From positions 1-47,234 of the forward strand of contig DAOPQD010000019.1 of NCBI GenBank assembly GCA_035347995.1: DNA of 47,234 bases, written 5' to 3'. Below, one piece after another: positions 15,828 through 23,737 of this stretch (position 1 is its first letter; each line of letters begins with the position of its first letter). This DNA is from JAAZNO01 sp012798275 (GTDB lineage: Bacteria; Chloroflexota; Anaerolineae; B4-G1; SLSP01). The notes beneath the pieces are model-generated. The model was not told the origin of the DNA, searched no databases, and was given only the letters and a program-made list of their open reading frames with translations. A program made the position numbers and the translations under genes.

Positions 15828-17179
15828 ATGACAGCAGGCGAAGCGCTCAGTCAGAAGCTGGAGCAGTGGCTCAAGGCCGTTGGCTTTGTGAAAGGCAACC
15901 CCTTTGCCACGGCCAATGCCGAGGACGAGCGCACCTTCTTGCCGGAATGCTTCGTGGATACCGGCCATTACTTCTCCATCCTGGGCGACCCCCAAACCAC
16001 GCTGGTGTTGGCGCCCCGAGGGGGCGGCAAGACCGCCTATCGCGTCATGCTCGACAGCAATGCTATCCCCAGGGCGCTCTGGTGAATGCGCTGGCCATCC
16101 CCTATCTCACTTTCGACCCCCTGTTTGAAAACCAAGGCCTGACGCTGCGCGAGCGGCTTCACTGCCATCTCAGCGCCATTTTGTGCCGGGGTTTACAGGC
16201 GATTGCAGACACGACGGCGCGCTATCCGGAAATACTTCATCACGTCACCGCGGAGCAGCTTCAAACTCTGAACTCCCTGCGACAGAGATACACGTCCCCC
16301 TCAACCGTCCGGGAATCGCCGGCGCAGCAGCCGCTGGAGGATTTCACCGCGTTTGTCCACCTCGTCCAGGGGATGGGCCTCGACAGCGTCTACGTCCTCG
16401 TGGATCGCCTCGATGAGCAGCCCGAAACGGCGGATGACCCGCAGGCCGTCATTGACCTCATCCTGCCCCTGCTGGCGCACCTCCCCTTGATGGAACTGTC
16501 GGGGGCGGCCTTCAAGTTTTTCCTGCCGCTGACGGCCGAAACGCTGCTGCAGCACACCCCAAAAGTGCGGCTAGACCGGCTACGGCGATACTGGGTGGAA
16601 TGGGATGAGGCCCTGCTGTCCCAATTGTTGGAAAGGCGCCTGACCACCTTCAGCGAGGGGCACATCAAGTCCCTGGGCCAGCTGGCGCTCTCGCCCCTGA
16701 GTGAGACGATAGATCGCGACCTGATCCGATGGGCCAACGGCTCGCCGCGACAGTTGCTGCGCCTGGGAGAGCTGCTCCTGCTCGAGCACGCCCGCACGAT
16801 GCAAGGAGACACGCTTCTGTTAGCCTCAGAGGCCTGGGAAGGAGCACTTACCCGCTTCCAACACGAGTTCCCGCCGCCGACATTGCGCATTGACCCGATC
16901 CTGCCGCGAGCGCGGATCGGCGCGCGGCTGATCGAGTTGACGCCGCTGGAGCACAAATTCCTGCTGGCGCTGCACCAGAGCCGCGGCTGGTGCGAGAAAG
17001 AAGTGCTGATCCTCAAGGTTTGGGATACGACGGAAGGCGTCACCGATCAGGCCGTCAGCCGGTTAGTGCGGCGCATCCGCGAGAAAATCGAGCCGCTGCC
17101 GGGCGCTCCCATCTACCTGCTCACGGAGCACAATCAGGGGTTCCGGCTGGAATACCTCGAGGAGCCGCATGCGCCGTGA
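15828..17179 (+). pseudogene. P-loop ATPase with C-terminal OmpR-type winged helix, interrupted by a frameshift
   Basis: The protein is split between two frames. The first (15828-16085) encodes EQWLKAVGF, NPFATANAEDERTFLPECFV and the Walker A motif APRGGGKTA, then stops at 16083-16085. The sense of the protein continues in the frame one base back from about 16058 (QCYPQGALVNALAIPYLTFD) to the stop at 17179. That part holds a Walker B-like VYVLVDRLDEQ and a final 90-residue winged helix of the OmpR/PhoB type (IELTPLEHKFLLALHQSRG, then TDQAVSRLVRRIREKIE and GFRLEY). The joined product would be about 450 residues. It is paralogous to the next gene but carries a DNA-binding domain instead of the adaptor domain. 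The lesion may be real or a sequencing error. No slippery heptamer is visible at the junction. Confidence 0.75.
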
Positions 17180-17392
17180 CGCGGTCACGGATTGTCAGAG
17201 TTTCGTCAACTTCGTGTCAAGTCTCAAGCGCTGCCAGTCAAGCATCCGGCGGCGCTTTTTGGTATTATGGAGTTACCTATATCGCCGCGGCGCGCGCCAT
17301 GCGTTTCTAACGCCGCGCGTGCTGTTTGCAGGGAAGACATGATTTTGAAGGGAACAGGCTCAAATCCCAGGGGACACGCGACAGAGCCGGGC

Positions 17393-17421
17393 TTGCATGT
17401 GGCGTTGATCCTGGGTATAAT
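17393..17421 (+). promoter_or_regulatory. promoter of the adaptor-domain ATPase operon
   Basis: TTGCAT (17393-17398) and a perfect TATAAT (17416-17421) are 17 bp apart, placing the start near 17428. The 339-bp gap 17180-17518 otherwise holds a GC-rich inverted repeat (17286-17292 with 17311-17317) and the leader hairpin at 17445-17481. Confidence 0.7.
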
Positions 17422-17444
17422 ATTTGTGCTGGGAGTGATCCCAA

Positions 17445-17481
17445 CCGGCGGTCTCGAGGCCTCAGCGGGCGCGACCGCCGG
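17445..17481 (+). other. hairpin in the leader of the ATPase operon
   Basis: CCGGCGGTC (17445-17453) pairs perfectly with GACCGCCGG (17473-17481). It lies between the predicted transcription start and the start codon at 17519, and a T-rich stretch (TTGTTTTCCCTC) follows shortly after. It could attenuate expression. Confidence 0.55.
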
Positions 17482-17518
17482 CTCGCCATTGTTTTCCCTC
17501 ATCATGGAGCCTGAAGCG

Positions 17519-18607
17519 ATGGACACACAGCGAAGCGCGATGGAGCAGTGGTTACTGGAACTGGGCTTTGTCTATGACGAAACTCTGGGGCGGGTACGCA
17601 ATCCCTTCGATTTTCCACGCGGCGAGGCAGACCCGGCATTGAAGGAATGCTTCGTAGCGCTTGGAGGAGAGAGCGATCACTCGAATCGCCGGTTGATCGT
17701 TGGCCCGGCCGGAAGCGGCAAGACAGCGCAACTGATCATGCTGGCGCAGGGAACAACGCACCTGCAATATCAGAGCGCTGTTGTGCTCACAGCAGTGTGG
17801 AACGATACCATTGACACCTCGATTTCTTCCCCGGATAAAACCTTCAGCATCGTGCTGGACGTTGATGATAGCGAACATGCAGAATCGAGCGTTATAGAGC
17901 AATTGCTCGACCAAATATACACTTTGTATGTCCTGCCGGAGAAGGTCAATATCTACGTCGCTTTACCAGGGGAATTCCTGGAAATAGCTGAACCGTATAA
18001 ACCGTGGAAACTGCAGTGGAAAATTACGCAATTAGAAGCGCTCATCGAATTACGTGTAAAATGGGCCACCAATGGGAAGTTCTCAAAGCTTGCACAGTTT
18101 TGTGATGCCGATGTTGTCAAACCCGACAATACTTTAGCCTCCTTAGCGCAAACACCCAGGCGTCTGTTTGAACTGGGACGGTATTTATTCCACGTGCATA
18201 CCAGAACTATCTCTCCCCTTAATAAAACTAATAAAACACTCTTGCAAGCAAGCGAGTGGGAGGCATTAAACGCCTATGCACAATTTAGATCAGAAAGAAA
18301 ACCTCCAAGTACTCCAGTAAGCAGCCCTCCTGTCGCGCCTTCAGTCACGGAATGCCCACAAAGCCTTCCCCTCGCAACATCAGAACTAGAAAGTTTGAAC
18401 ACCTTACTTAAACAGCTAGATGATTCCGAGTATGAACAGCTGCTTATGTTTAAGTATCCCTCCATACACGACAAAATATCTCGCGGTATGCGCCATGACG
18501 AGAAGATAAATCTTCTTCTAGCTTACTGCACTCGCAACCCGGAGAAAACTCGAGAGGCCATAACACATGTTGAAGACTACATTAAAGATGAGATTCTGAA
18601 AAGATGA
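17519..18607 (+). CDS. P-loop ATPase with C-terminal effector-associated-type domain
   Basis: This 362-residue ATPase is paralogous to the frameshifted gene upstream: EQWLLELGF, NPFDFPRGEADPALKECFVA, Walker A GPAGSGKTAQ (about 62-71) and Walker B-like SIVLDVDD. A Pro/Ser-rich linker leads to a C-terminal helical domain (about 288-362). Its core (YPSIHDKISRGMRHDEKINL, then LLAYCTRNP) matches the caspase C-terminus in pattern and in many identities. The inferred role is an NTP switch that holds or recruits the caspase through adaptor-adaptor contact. I chose the ATG at 17519, with GGAG nine bases upstream and agreement with the paralogue. An in-frame start at 17339 would add a hydrophobic segment (ALILGIIFVLGVI), but this overlaps the promoter. 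The second half is AT-richer than the neighbours. Confidence 0.78.
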   Translation: MDTQRSAMEQWLLELGFVYDETLGRVRNPFDFPRGEADPALKECFVALGGESDHSNRRLIVGPAGSGKTAQLIMLAQGTTHLQYQSAVVLTAVWNDTIDTSISSPDKTFSIVLDVDDSEHAESSVIEQLLDQIYTLYVLPEKVNIYVALPGEFLEIAEPYKPWKLQWKITQLEALIELRVKWATNGKFSKLAQFCDADVVKPDNTLASLAQTPRRLFELGRYLFHVHTRTISPLNKTNKTLLQASEWEALNAYAQFRSERKPPSTPVSSPPVAPSVTECPQSLPLATSELESLNTLLKQLDDSEYEQLLMFKYPSIHDKISRGMRHDEKINLLLAYCTRNPEKTREAITHVEDYIKDEILKR

Positions 18608-18616
18608 GATTCTGAA
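18585..18616 (+). repeat. perfect 16-bp tandem duplication at the ATPase stop codon
   Basis: AAGATGAGATTCTGAA occurs twice in a row (18585-18600, 18601-18616). The ATPase stop codon TGA (18605-18607) lies in the second unit, so the duplication sets the last residues of the protein (DEILKR). Confidence 0.9.
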
Positions 18617-18659
18617 CGCTGGCGGCTGATTGTTCAGCCCTTTATCAGGAGGAAAAACC

Positions 18660-20156
18660 ATGTCCATCTATCCACCTATTCCAGATGCACCCACGCCCAC
18701 CCGCGAGGCCTATAATGCCTCCCATTTCGTAGGGCGCGAGGAAGAAGTGCGCGCCATCCGCCGTAAAATCGAGGAGGGGCAGGCCGGTTACCCCATGATC
18801 CGGCCGGTGATCCATATCTGGGGAGCGCCCGGAATAGGCAAGAGCTGGTTGCTTCAACATCTGGCACACGAGTATAATTCCGGGCCCCAAAACCAAATAG
18901 TTCCTTCCCCTAACAAGTGCGGCACCCTCGCCGCACAAGTTGACTTTCGTGATTTAGAGTTATCGCAGAAGAATCCCCTCTCCATTGCTCAGGTAGTAAC
19001 CAGGATCTTCGACCAGCTGCAGCCCCCTGAGCCAGATGGATCGCTTCCCGAAGAAGCGAGGGCCTTCCAGGCCAAATACGAACAATTCAAGTCAGGCCCC
19101 GATGGCGCCGGGGAAATCCCCGGACTTCTCAAGTGTTTTCTAAAGTACGTTGAATGGTTGACAGGACGCTATGTCCCCCTGTTTCTTTTTGACAGCGTCG
19201 AAAAGCTGCCCGAGGACGATTTCTTCTGGCTGGAACGCGAGATCATCGCTCCCCTGGCGCGCACGGATCGCGTCCTCTTCATCCTCGCCAGCCGCAAGGA
19301 ATTGCCGCGTTGGAAGGAGTTCAGCGTCCGTCAGCGGTTGGAAGTGTGGGAATTGCAGGGCTTCGACCTGCAAACCACGCAGGAACAACTGACGCGCTAT
19401 GCCCTCCCAGAAGAGACGGCCAGGGAGATTTATCCCTACACCTTTGGGCATCCCTACGCCAATCAGGTTTTGGGCGCAGCCTGGAAAGAAGGGAAGCCCG
19501 CAGCAAAAAAGACTCTCACCCCCTTGAGTCAGGTTGAAAAAGAACTTCTCGAGAATGCAGTGCTGGAACGCGAGCGCGACATCCTGCGCGCCCTTAGCAC
19601 CCTCCGCAAATTCAATGTCGAATCAGCACGGCGCTTTCTAAAGCAGGCGGTGGATCCAGAATTTGGGACGCTCAGCGACGGCTATTACCTGCGTCTCTTC
19701 GAGATGCTGGGACAGACCGATCTGGTTTTCTGGAGTTCGGAGCTGCGCGGCTATGTGTTTAGCCGTGAAGTGCGGGGCATTTTGCAATCCAGACTCAAAC
19801 TGGCGGAGCCAGAACGCTACCGAGAGTTGCATCAGCATGCTCTTGAGATGTATCAACAATGGGTAGAATACTATCAGGGACAGGAAGAACATTTCTTCCC
19901 TGAGATGCTCTACCATTGCGTACAGCAATATTGCGGCGACGCCACGGTGCTACACGGAGAGGTGATGGCCCTCTTGGAAAGATGGCTTACCCCTACCCAT
20001 TTCAATGAAGAACAATGTGATTCTCTGTACCATGTCATTGCGGCAGATTCAGAACTGGAAGCCGCCCTCCCCCCTGCGCTTTATGAGGAAATCCTGACAC
20101 GAATCGAGCAGCAGAAGAACGAGCAAATAAAGGAGGCGACGTCATGCAGCAGCTAA
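18660..20156 (+). CDS. STAND-type NTPase
   Basis: This 498-residue P-loop NTPase of the STAND class has Walker A GAPGIGKSWLL near residue 60, Walker B-like VPLFLFDSVEKL, a sensor-1-like strand RVLFILASRKELPRW and the GHPYANQVL (GxP) motif. A helical region with a winged-helix feel follows (DILRALSTLRKFNVESARRF). The C-terminal 150 residues are helical without a recognised effector or repeat domain. STAND proteins are NTP-driven switches that oligomerise on sensing a trigger. AGGAGG supports the ATG at 18660. The gene lies 52 bp after the adaptor ATPase and overlaps the next NTPase gene by 13 bp, so all three are probably co-transcribed. Confidence 0.78.
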   Translation: MSIYPPIPDAPTPTREAYNASHFVGREEEVRAIRRKIEEGQAGYPMIRPVIHIWGAPGIGKSWLLQHLAHEYNSGPQNQIVPSPNKCGTLAAQVDFRDLELSQKNPLSIAQVVTRIFDQLQPPEPDGSLPEEARAFQAKYEQFKSGPDGAGEIPGLLKCFLKYVEWLTGRYVPLFLFDSVEKLPEDDFFWLEREIIAPLARTDRVLFILASRKELPRWKEFSVRQRLEVWELQGFDLQTTQEQLTRYALPEETAREIYPYTFGHPYANQVLGAAWKEGKPAAKKTLTPLSQVEKELLENAVLERERDILRALSTLRKFNVESARRFLKQAVDPEFGTLSDGYYLRLFEMLGQTDLVFWSSELRGYVFSREVRGILQSRLKLAEPERYRELHQHALEMYQQWVEYYQGQEEHFFPEMLYHCVQQYCGDATVLHGEVMALLERWLTPTHFNEEQCDSLYHVIAADSELEAALPPALYEEILTRIEQQKNEQIKEATSCSS

Positions 20157-23041
20157 GGCCCTTTGCCCCGCAAACCCCTCATGCCGTTGGACGCGATCGC
20201 GAATTGCAGGCGATCAAGCAAGCCCTGGAGAGTCCCAGAGGTGAGACCGCGATCCTCTACTTCATCGGCCCCGGCGGGATAGGCAAGACCCGCCTCATCG
20301 AAGAGGGGGCGAAACTCGCGCCGCCCTCGGTGCTCGTCAGTCCGGTGATTGATCTGTACCACGCCGAGGCCCACAGCGTCGCGGGATTGCAGCAGCTTCT
20401 GGCAGACGGTCTGGACCCACAAGCGCAGCACTTTGCGGCGTACCGGGCAAAAAGCGCGGACATCGAAAGACGACGGGCCGGCGGGGTCGGAATTTCGCCG
20501 GAGGAACGGGCCGCGCTCACAGGGGCCTTCCTTCAAGATTATCAGGATCTCGCCTCGCAACAGCGGCTGTGCCTGCGCTTCGACACCACCGAATTGATCC
20601 AACGCGAGAGCGATCGAGTGCAGGAAGTCTGCGGGCTGGAGACCCGCTACCTGGAAATCCGCGATTGGCTGCTCCAGGTACTGCCCCAACTGCCCAACAC
20701 CGTCGTCCTCCTCGCCGGGCGCCCTCCCGCGCCGCTGCGGGAAAAGCTGCGGGCGCTCGCCGAACGCTCAGACGCCTGCTCCTTCCAGGATTTCGAGCTG
20801 GGAGGACTTTCTCCGACGGCCTGCGCCGATTATCTGGCCGAGCTGCAGGAGCAGGAACCCCGCCTGCAGGACATTCCAGAGGAAGCGTGGGCATTGGCCT
20901 GGCAGTACAGCGAGGGGCACCCCATTCGCCTGAGCCTGGTCATTGACCTGGTGTTGAACGGACGCGACATCGCCGACCTCTTTCCCCCCCATTACGAGGC
21001 GAGCGCCGGGAACTTGCCGGTTGCGGACATTGACCGGTATTTGATTGAACAGTTGCTGGACGTCCCTGGACCTGACCGCTCGCTCCTCATTTATCTGGCG
21101 CTGGCCCGCAAGGGATTGGACGCCGGGCTCTTGCACACGCTCGAACCAGAGTGGCCGTTGGAAGAATGCCAGGCGCGATTGGACGCCCTGCGCCGTTTCA
21201 CTTTCGTCAAAGGGCATGCCGGTACGGCACAGCTCTTCATCCATGACGAGCTCTACACGCTGTTCGATCACTATCTGCTGCGGGAACGGCAGGAGTACGT
21301 CGAGACGTATCGCCGGATCTATCACACCTACGAGCAATGCCTCGCGGACCAGCCGTCTTCGGCCCCGCTCCTCAAGCCCGACGCGCTCTACTACGCGCTG
21401 CAGATAGATCCCTGGGAGGGCTTCTGGCGCGTCTATCTCCCCTGGGCGGAGGAAGCGGTGCGCGCCGGGGATAGCGCCCTGGACCTGCGCCTGCGCGACG
21501 CCCTGCTGCACTTCCTGCACGATAGCCGCGAGGACGCCTGGGTGGCGCGCCGGCTCCCCGCGGCGCTGTTGGAACGCGACGCGGCGGTGCGCTGGTGCCG
21601 CCGTTATCTGGGTCAGGGAGAACATCAACGCGCCATCGAGATCGCCCAACGGATCGAGGCAAGCCAGATGCTTCAGGGAGATCCGCTCTATGCCGCCGCC
21701 CTGACGATTGCGTGGGCCGAGGCCGCCCTGTATGTCGGTGAAGAAGAGCCGGTGGAGGGAAAATTGCAGGAGGCACTGGCCGCGCTGGAGGCCTGGAGCC
21801 CCGAGGTTGAAAATGATCCGCGTACTTGGTGGCGTTTCCGTCTGCTCGACCGCGCGCGCAACAACCTGGGATATTACTACTGGGTGCTGGGGCAGAACAA
21901 ACGGGCGATGGCAGAATACAAACGCGCCATCTGGCATTTCCGCGAGGCCGATATCAAGGACGAGATGGCCGCCACCCTCACCAACCTGGGGTACATTTAC
22001 ATCCAATTTGGCCTGGCCGTTGAGGCTGAGGCCACGTTGCGAGATGCCATCAACCTGCGCAAAAGCGGCCCCCCCGTGCCGCTGGCGTACTCCCTGAACA
22101 CCCTCGGCCTGGCGTATACCTACGACGATCGCCCGGGCCAGGGCGCGCGTCGCTGCCAGGAAGCGCTGAAGATTTTTGAGGACCTGCAGCATCTCCGCGG
22201 GCAGGGCCTGGCGCACCTGGCGCTGGGGCTGGCATATCGCAAACACGGTGAGGAATGGAAGGAGGAGCTCTGTTTTCCTGAGGAAGCGGAGGGCTTCTTC
22301 AAGACCGCTCAGGAGCATCTGGAGCGGGCGAGGGACATCTTCGCAGGGCAAGTGCGAGAACCCGTTCGGCTTTGGGAGGCGCACAACGAGCTCGGCAGCC
22401 TCTCCTGCGACTGGGGATGGTTGCTGACGTGCCATCCGGAAATGGGGCTGGCCGAGGAAAAATACCCGCGCGCCATTGAATCCCTTGAGGCCAGCATCCA
22501 GGTGGCAGAAGGCCAGAAAGATCTGGAGCGCCGGCTGGCCGATTCCTACGACGATCTCTCGCAGGTGTACAGCGACATGGGGGATGAAACGATGGGCGAG
22601 AAATACGCCGAGCGGGTGCTCGACCTCATTCCCAGGGAGTATTGGCTGACGTCAGAGGGATTTGCCCACGCGCCGGAATGGCCCGTGGAGGACTGGTGGC
22701 AATTGTTGGGCAAAGTGCACCTGGGCCGGGCAGTGCGGAACATCAAGCACGCCGTTGACCGTCCCAACAAAACCCTCAACGCAGAGGAAAAAGAGCAGCT
22801 TCTGGATCGAGCTGCCGAGGAATATGCTGCGGCGGTCGCGTATTTCCAGCAGTATTCACCCTACTCGGTACTTCTGGAGCGCACCTTGAAGTCCATTCAA
22901 GGGCGCATCAAAACGCTCAATGCGACGCAGGTCAGACGCATGTATCACGTCATGCAGCAGTTTGCCAAGGAACACAAAGTTGAGATCGAGCGTTTGTTGA
23001 CGCTGATCGAGAACACCATGGGGTTGGAGCGAGAGGCATAG
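20144..23041 (+). CDS. large STAND NTPase with C-terminal TPR-like repeats
   Basis: At 965 residues this is the largest protein of the locus. The NTPase core is N-terminal: the VGRDRELQAIKQAL box, Walker A GPGGIGKTRL, Walker B-like CLRFDTTEL, a sensor-1 strand VVLLAGRPP and the GHPIRLSLV (GxP) motif. From roughly residue 490 to 890 it is a superhelix of TPR-like repeats, clearest in NNLGYYYWVLGQNKRAMAEY, TLTNLGYIYIQFGLAVEAEA and SLNTLGLAYTYDD. The repeats would serve as sensor or scaffold for a ligand. No effector domain is fused, so it probably signals to a separate effector such as the caspase. AGGAGG (20131-20136) fixes the start, inside the end of the previous gene. It ends two bases before the GNAT gene. 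Confidence 0.8.
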   Translation: MQQLRPFAPQTPHAVGRDRELQAIKQALESPRGETAILYFIGPGGIGKTRLIEEGAKLAPPSVLVSPVIDLYHAEAHSVAGLQQLLADGLDPQAQHFAAYRAKSADIERRRAGGVGISPEERAALTGAFLQDYQDLASQQRLCLRFDTTELIQRESDRVQEVCGLETRYLEIRDWLLQVLPQLPNTVVLLAGRPPAPLREKLRALAERSDACSFQDFELGGLSPTACADYLAELQEQEPRLQDIPEEAWALAWQYSEGHPIRLSLVIDLVLNGRDIADLFPPHYEASAGNLPVADIDRYLIEQLLDVPGPDRSLLIYLALARKGLDAGLLHTLEPEWPLEECQARLDALRRFTFVKGHAGTAQLFIHDELYTLFDHYLLRERQEYVETYRRIYHTYEQCLADQPSSAPLLKPDALYYALQIDPWEGFWRVYLPWAEEAVRAGDSALDLRLRDALLHFLHDSREDAWVARRLPAALLERDAAVRWCRRYLGQGEHQRAIEIAQRIEASQMLQGDPLYAAALTIAWAEAALYVGEEEPVEGKLQEALAALEAWSPEVENDPRTWWRFRLLDRARNNLGYYYWVLGQNKRAMAEYKRAIWHFREADIKDEMAATLTNLGYIYIQFGLAVEAEATLRDAINLRKSGPPVPLAYSLNTLGLAYTYDDRPGQGARRCQEALKIFEDLQHLRGQGLAHLALGLAYRKHGEEWKEELCFPEEAEGFFKTAQEHLERARDIFAGQVREPVRLWEAHNELGSLSCDWGWLLTCHPEMGLAEEKYPRAIESLEASIQVAEGQKDLERRLADSYDDLSQVYSDMGDETMGEKYAERVLDLIPREYWLTSEGFAHAPEWPVEDWWQLLGKVHLGRAVRNIKHAVDRPNKTLNAEEKEQLLDRAAEEYAAAVAYFQQYSPYSVLLERTLKSIQGRIKTLNATQVRRMYHVMQQFAKEHKVEIERLLTLIENTMGLEREA

Positions 23042-23042
23042 C

Positions 23043-23534
23043 ATGATACCATCATCCAACATCGCCATCCACCAGGCTACCGCCGCCGACGCCGAAGCAA
23101 TTATCGCCGGTATCAACACAGTGTGTGCTGAGGGGCGTTACTTCTCGACGCCGCAGTACATTCCCACCCCGCAATGGGAAACCGTCTTGTATGCACCGGA
23201 AACGGTCCCCGACCACCTCCTATACGTCGTGGAGGATCGGGGGAAAATTGTCGGCGCGGCTCAGATTCTTCCCTGTACCCCGCAGTCACACGTCGGCGAA
23301 TTGGGGGTGTTTTTGTTGAAACCGTACCGAAATCAAAAAATTGGCACGTACCTGCTCACGGAACTCCTGCAAAGCGCGCGGCTGTATTACAACAGAGTGA
23401 TTTTATACGTGCTTGCAACCAATCACAGGGCCGTTCGTTGCTTCACGAAGTGTGGTTTCGAAGAAATATCACGGCGCTTTCACAACTATGCTCATCTGGG
23501 TTGGCAAGAGCAACTTGTAATGCGTGTACAATAG
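23043..23534 (+). CDS. GNAT family N-acetyltransferase
   Basis: This 163-residue GNAT fold protein transfers an acetyl group from acetyl-CoA to an amine. The core is visible: ATAADAEAII, LLYVVEDRGKIVGAAQI, GELGVFLLKPYRNQKIG (acetyl-CoA pyrophosphate loop, here NQKIGT) and LYVLATNHRAVRCFTKCGF. The start codon lies two bases after the STAND gene stop and its end is 23 bp before a small peptide gene. It may therefore be a tailoring or immunity enzyme for the peptide, or may acetylate a protein of the NTPase locus. The sequence does not settle this. AT content rises towards its 3' end. Confidence 0.85.
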   Translation: MIPSSNIAIHQATAADAEAIIAGINTVCAEGRYFSTPQYIPTPQWETVLYAPETVPDHLLYVVEDRGKIVGAAQILPCTPQSHVGELGVFLLKPYRNQKIGTYLLTELLQSARLYYNRVILYVLATNHRAVRCFTKCGFEEISRRFHNYAHLGWQEQLVMRVQ

Positions 23535-23557
23535 CGCCAGCGCGGGAAAGGTCCACC

Positions 23558-23737
23558 ATGCAAAACGATGCTAACAATAATGAAAAATCCAAAGGCGGTT
23601 TGCAGTTGTTGTTTTTTGAATCTGAGAGCGGTTTGCCGGTCATTTCAGTGCTGCTAGATGCGACCTGCATGTTACTCACCTGGTCCAATTCTGATTCGCG
23701 CACGATTGACGACAACTGCGCCTGCGAGCCGGGATAA
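23558..23737 (+). CDS. 59-residue peptide, candidate precursor of a radical SAM-modified peptide
   Basis: This small gene lies directly before a radical SAM/SPASM gene and shares one base with it (TAATG), which implies translational coupling. The N-terminus is polar (MQNDANNNEKSKGG). A hydrophobic middle follows (LQLLFFESESGLPVISVLLD), then a segment with TCMLLTWSNSDSR. It ends in TIDDNCACEPG, with two of its three Cys residues. A GG at residues 13-14 could mark leader cleavage, but this is speculative. A weak AAAGG lies upstream of the ATG at 23558. I recognise no family. Size, position and coupling are the evidence for a RiPP precursor. It could instead be a small regulatory or membrane peptide. 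Confidence 0.6.
   Translation: MQNDANNNEKSKGGLQLLFFESESGLPVISVLLDATCMLLTWSNSDSRTIDDNCACEPG

Noticed and set aside
16050..16085. Programmed -1 ribosomal frameshift in the winged-helix ATPase
   Set aside because: No X-XXY-YYZ slippery site or clear downstream stimulatory structure was seen. A mutation or sequencing error is simpler.
17192..17518. N-terminal extension of the adaptor ATPase with a membrane helix (starts at 17192 or 17339)
   Set aside because: It overlaps a good promoter and a leader hairpin. The paralogue begins at the equivalent of 17519, where a ribosome binding site exists.
20768..22435. 555-residue minus-strand frame opposite the TPR NTPase, and a similar one at 38026-39795 opposite the moeA fusion
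   Set aside because: The sense strand encodes clear domains in both cases. The antisense products show only composition bias.
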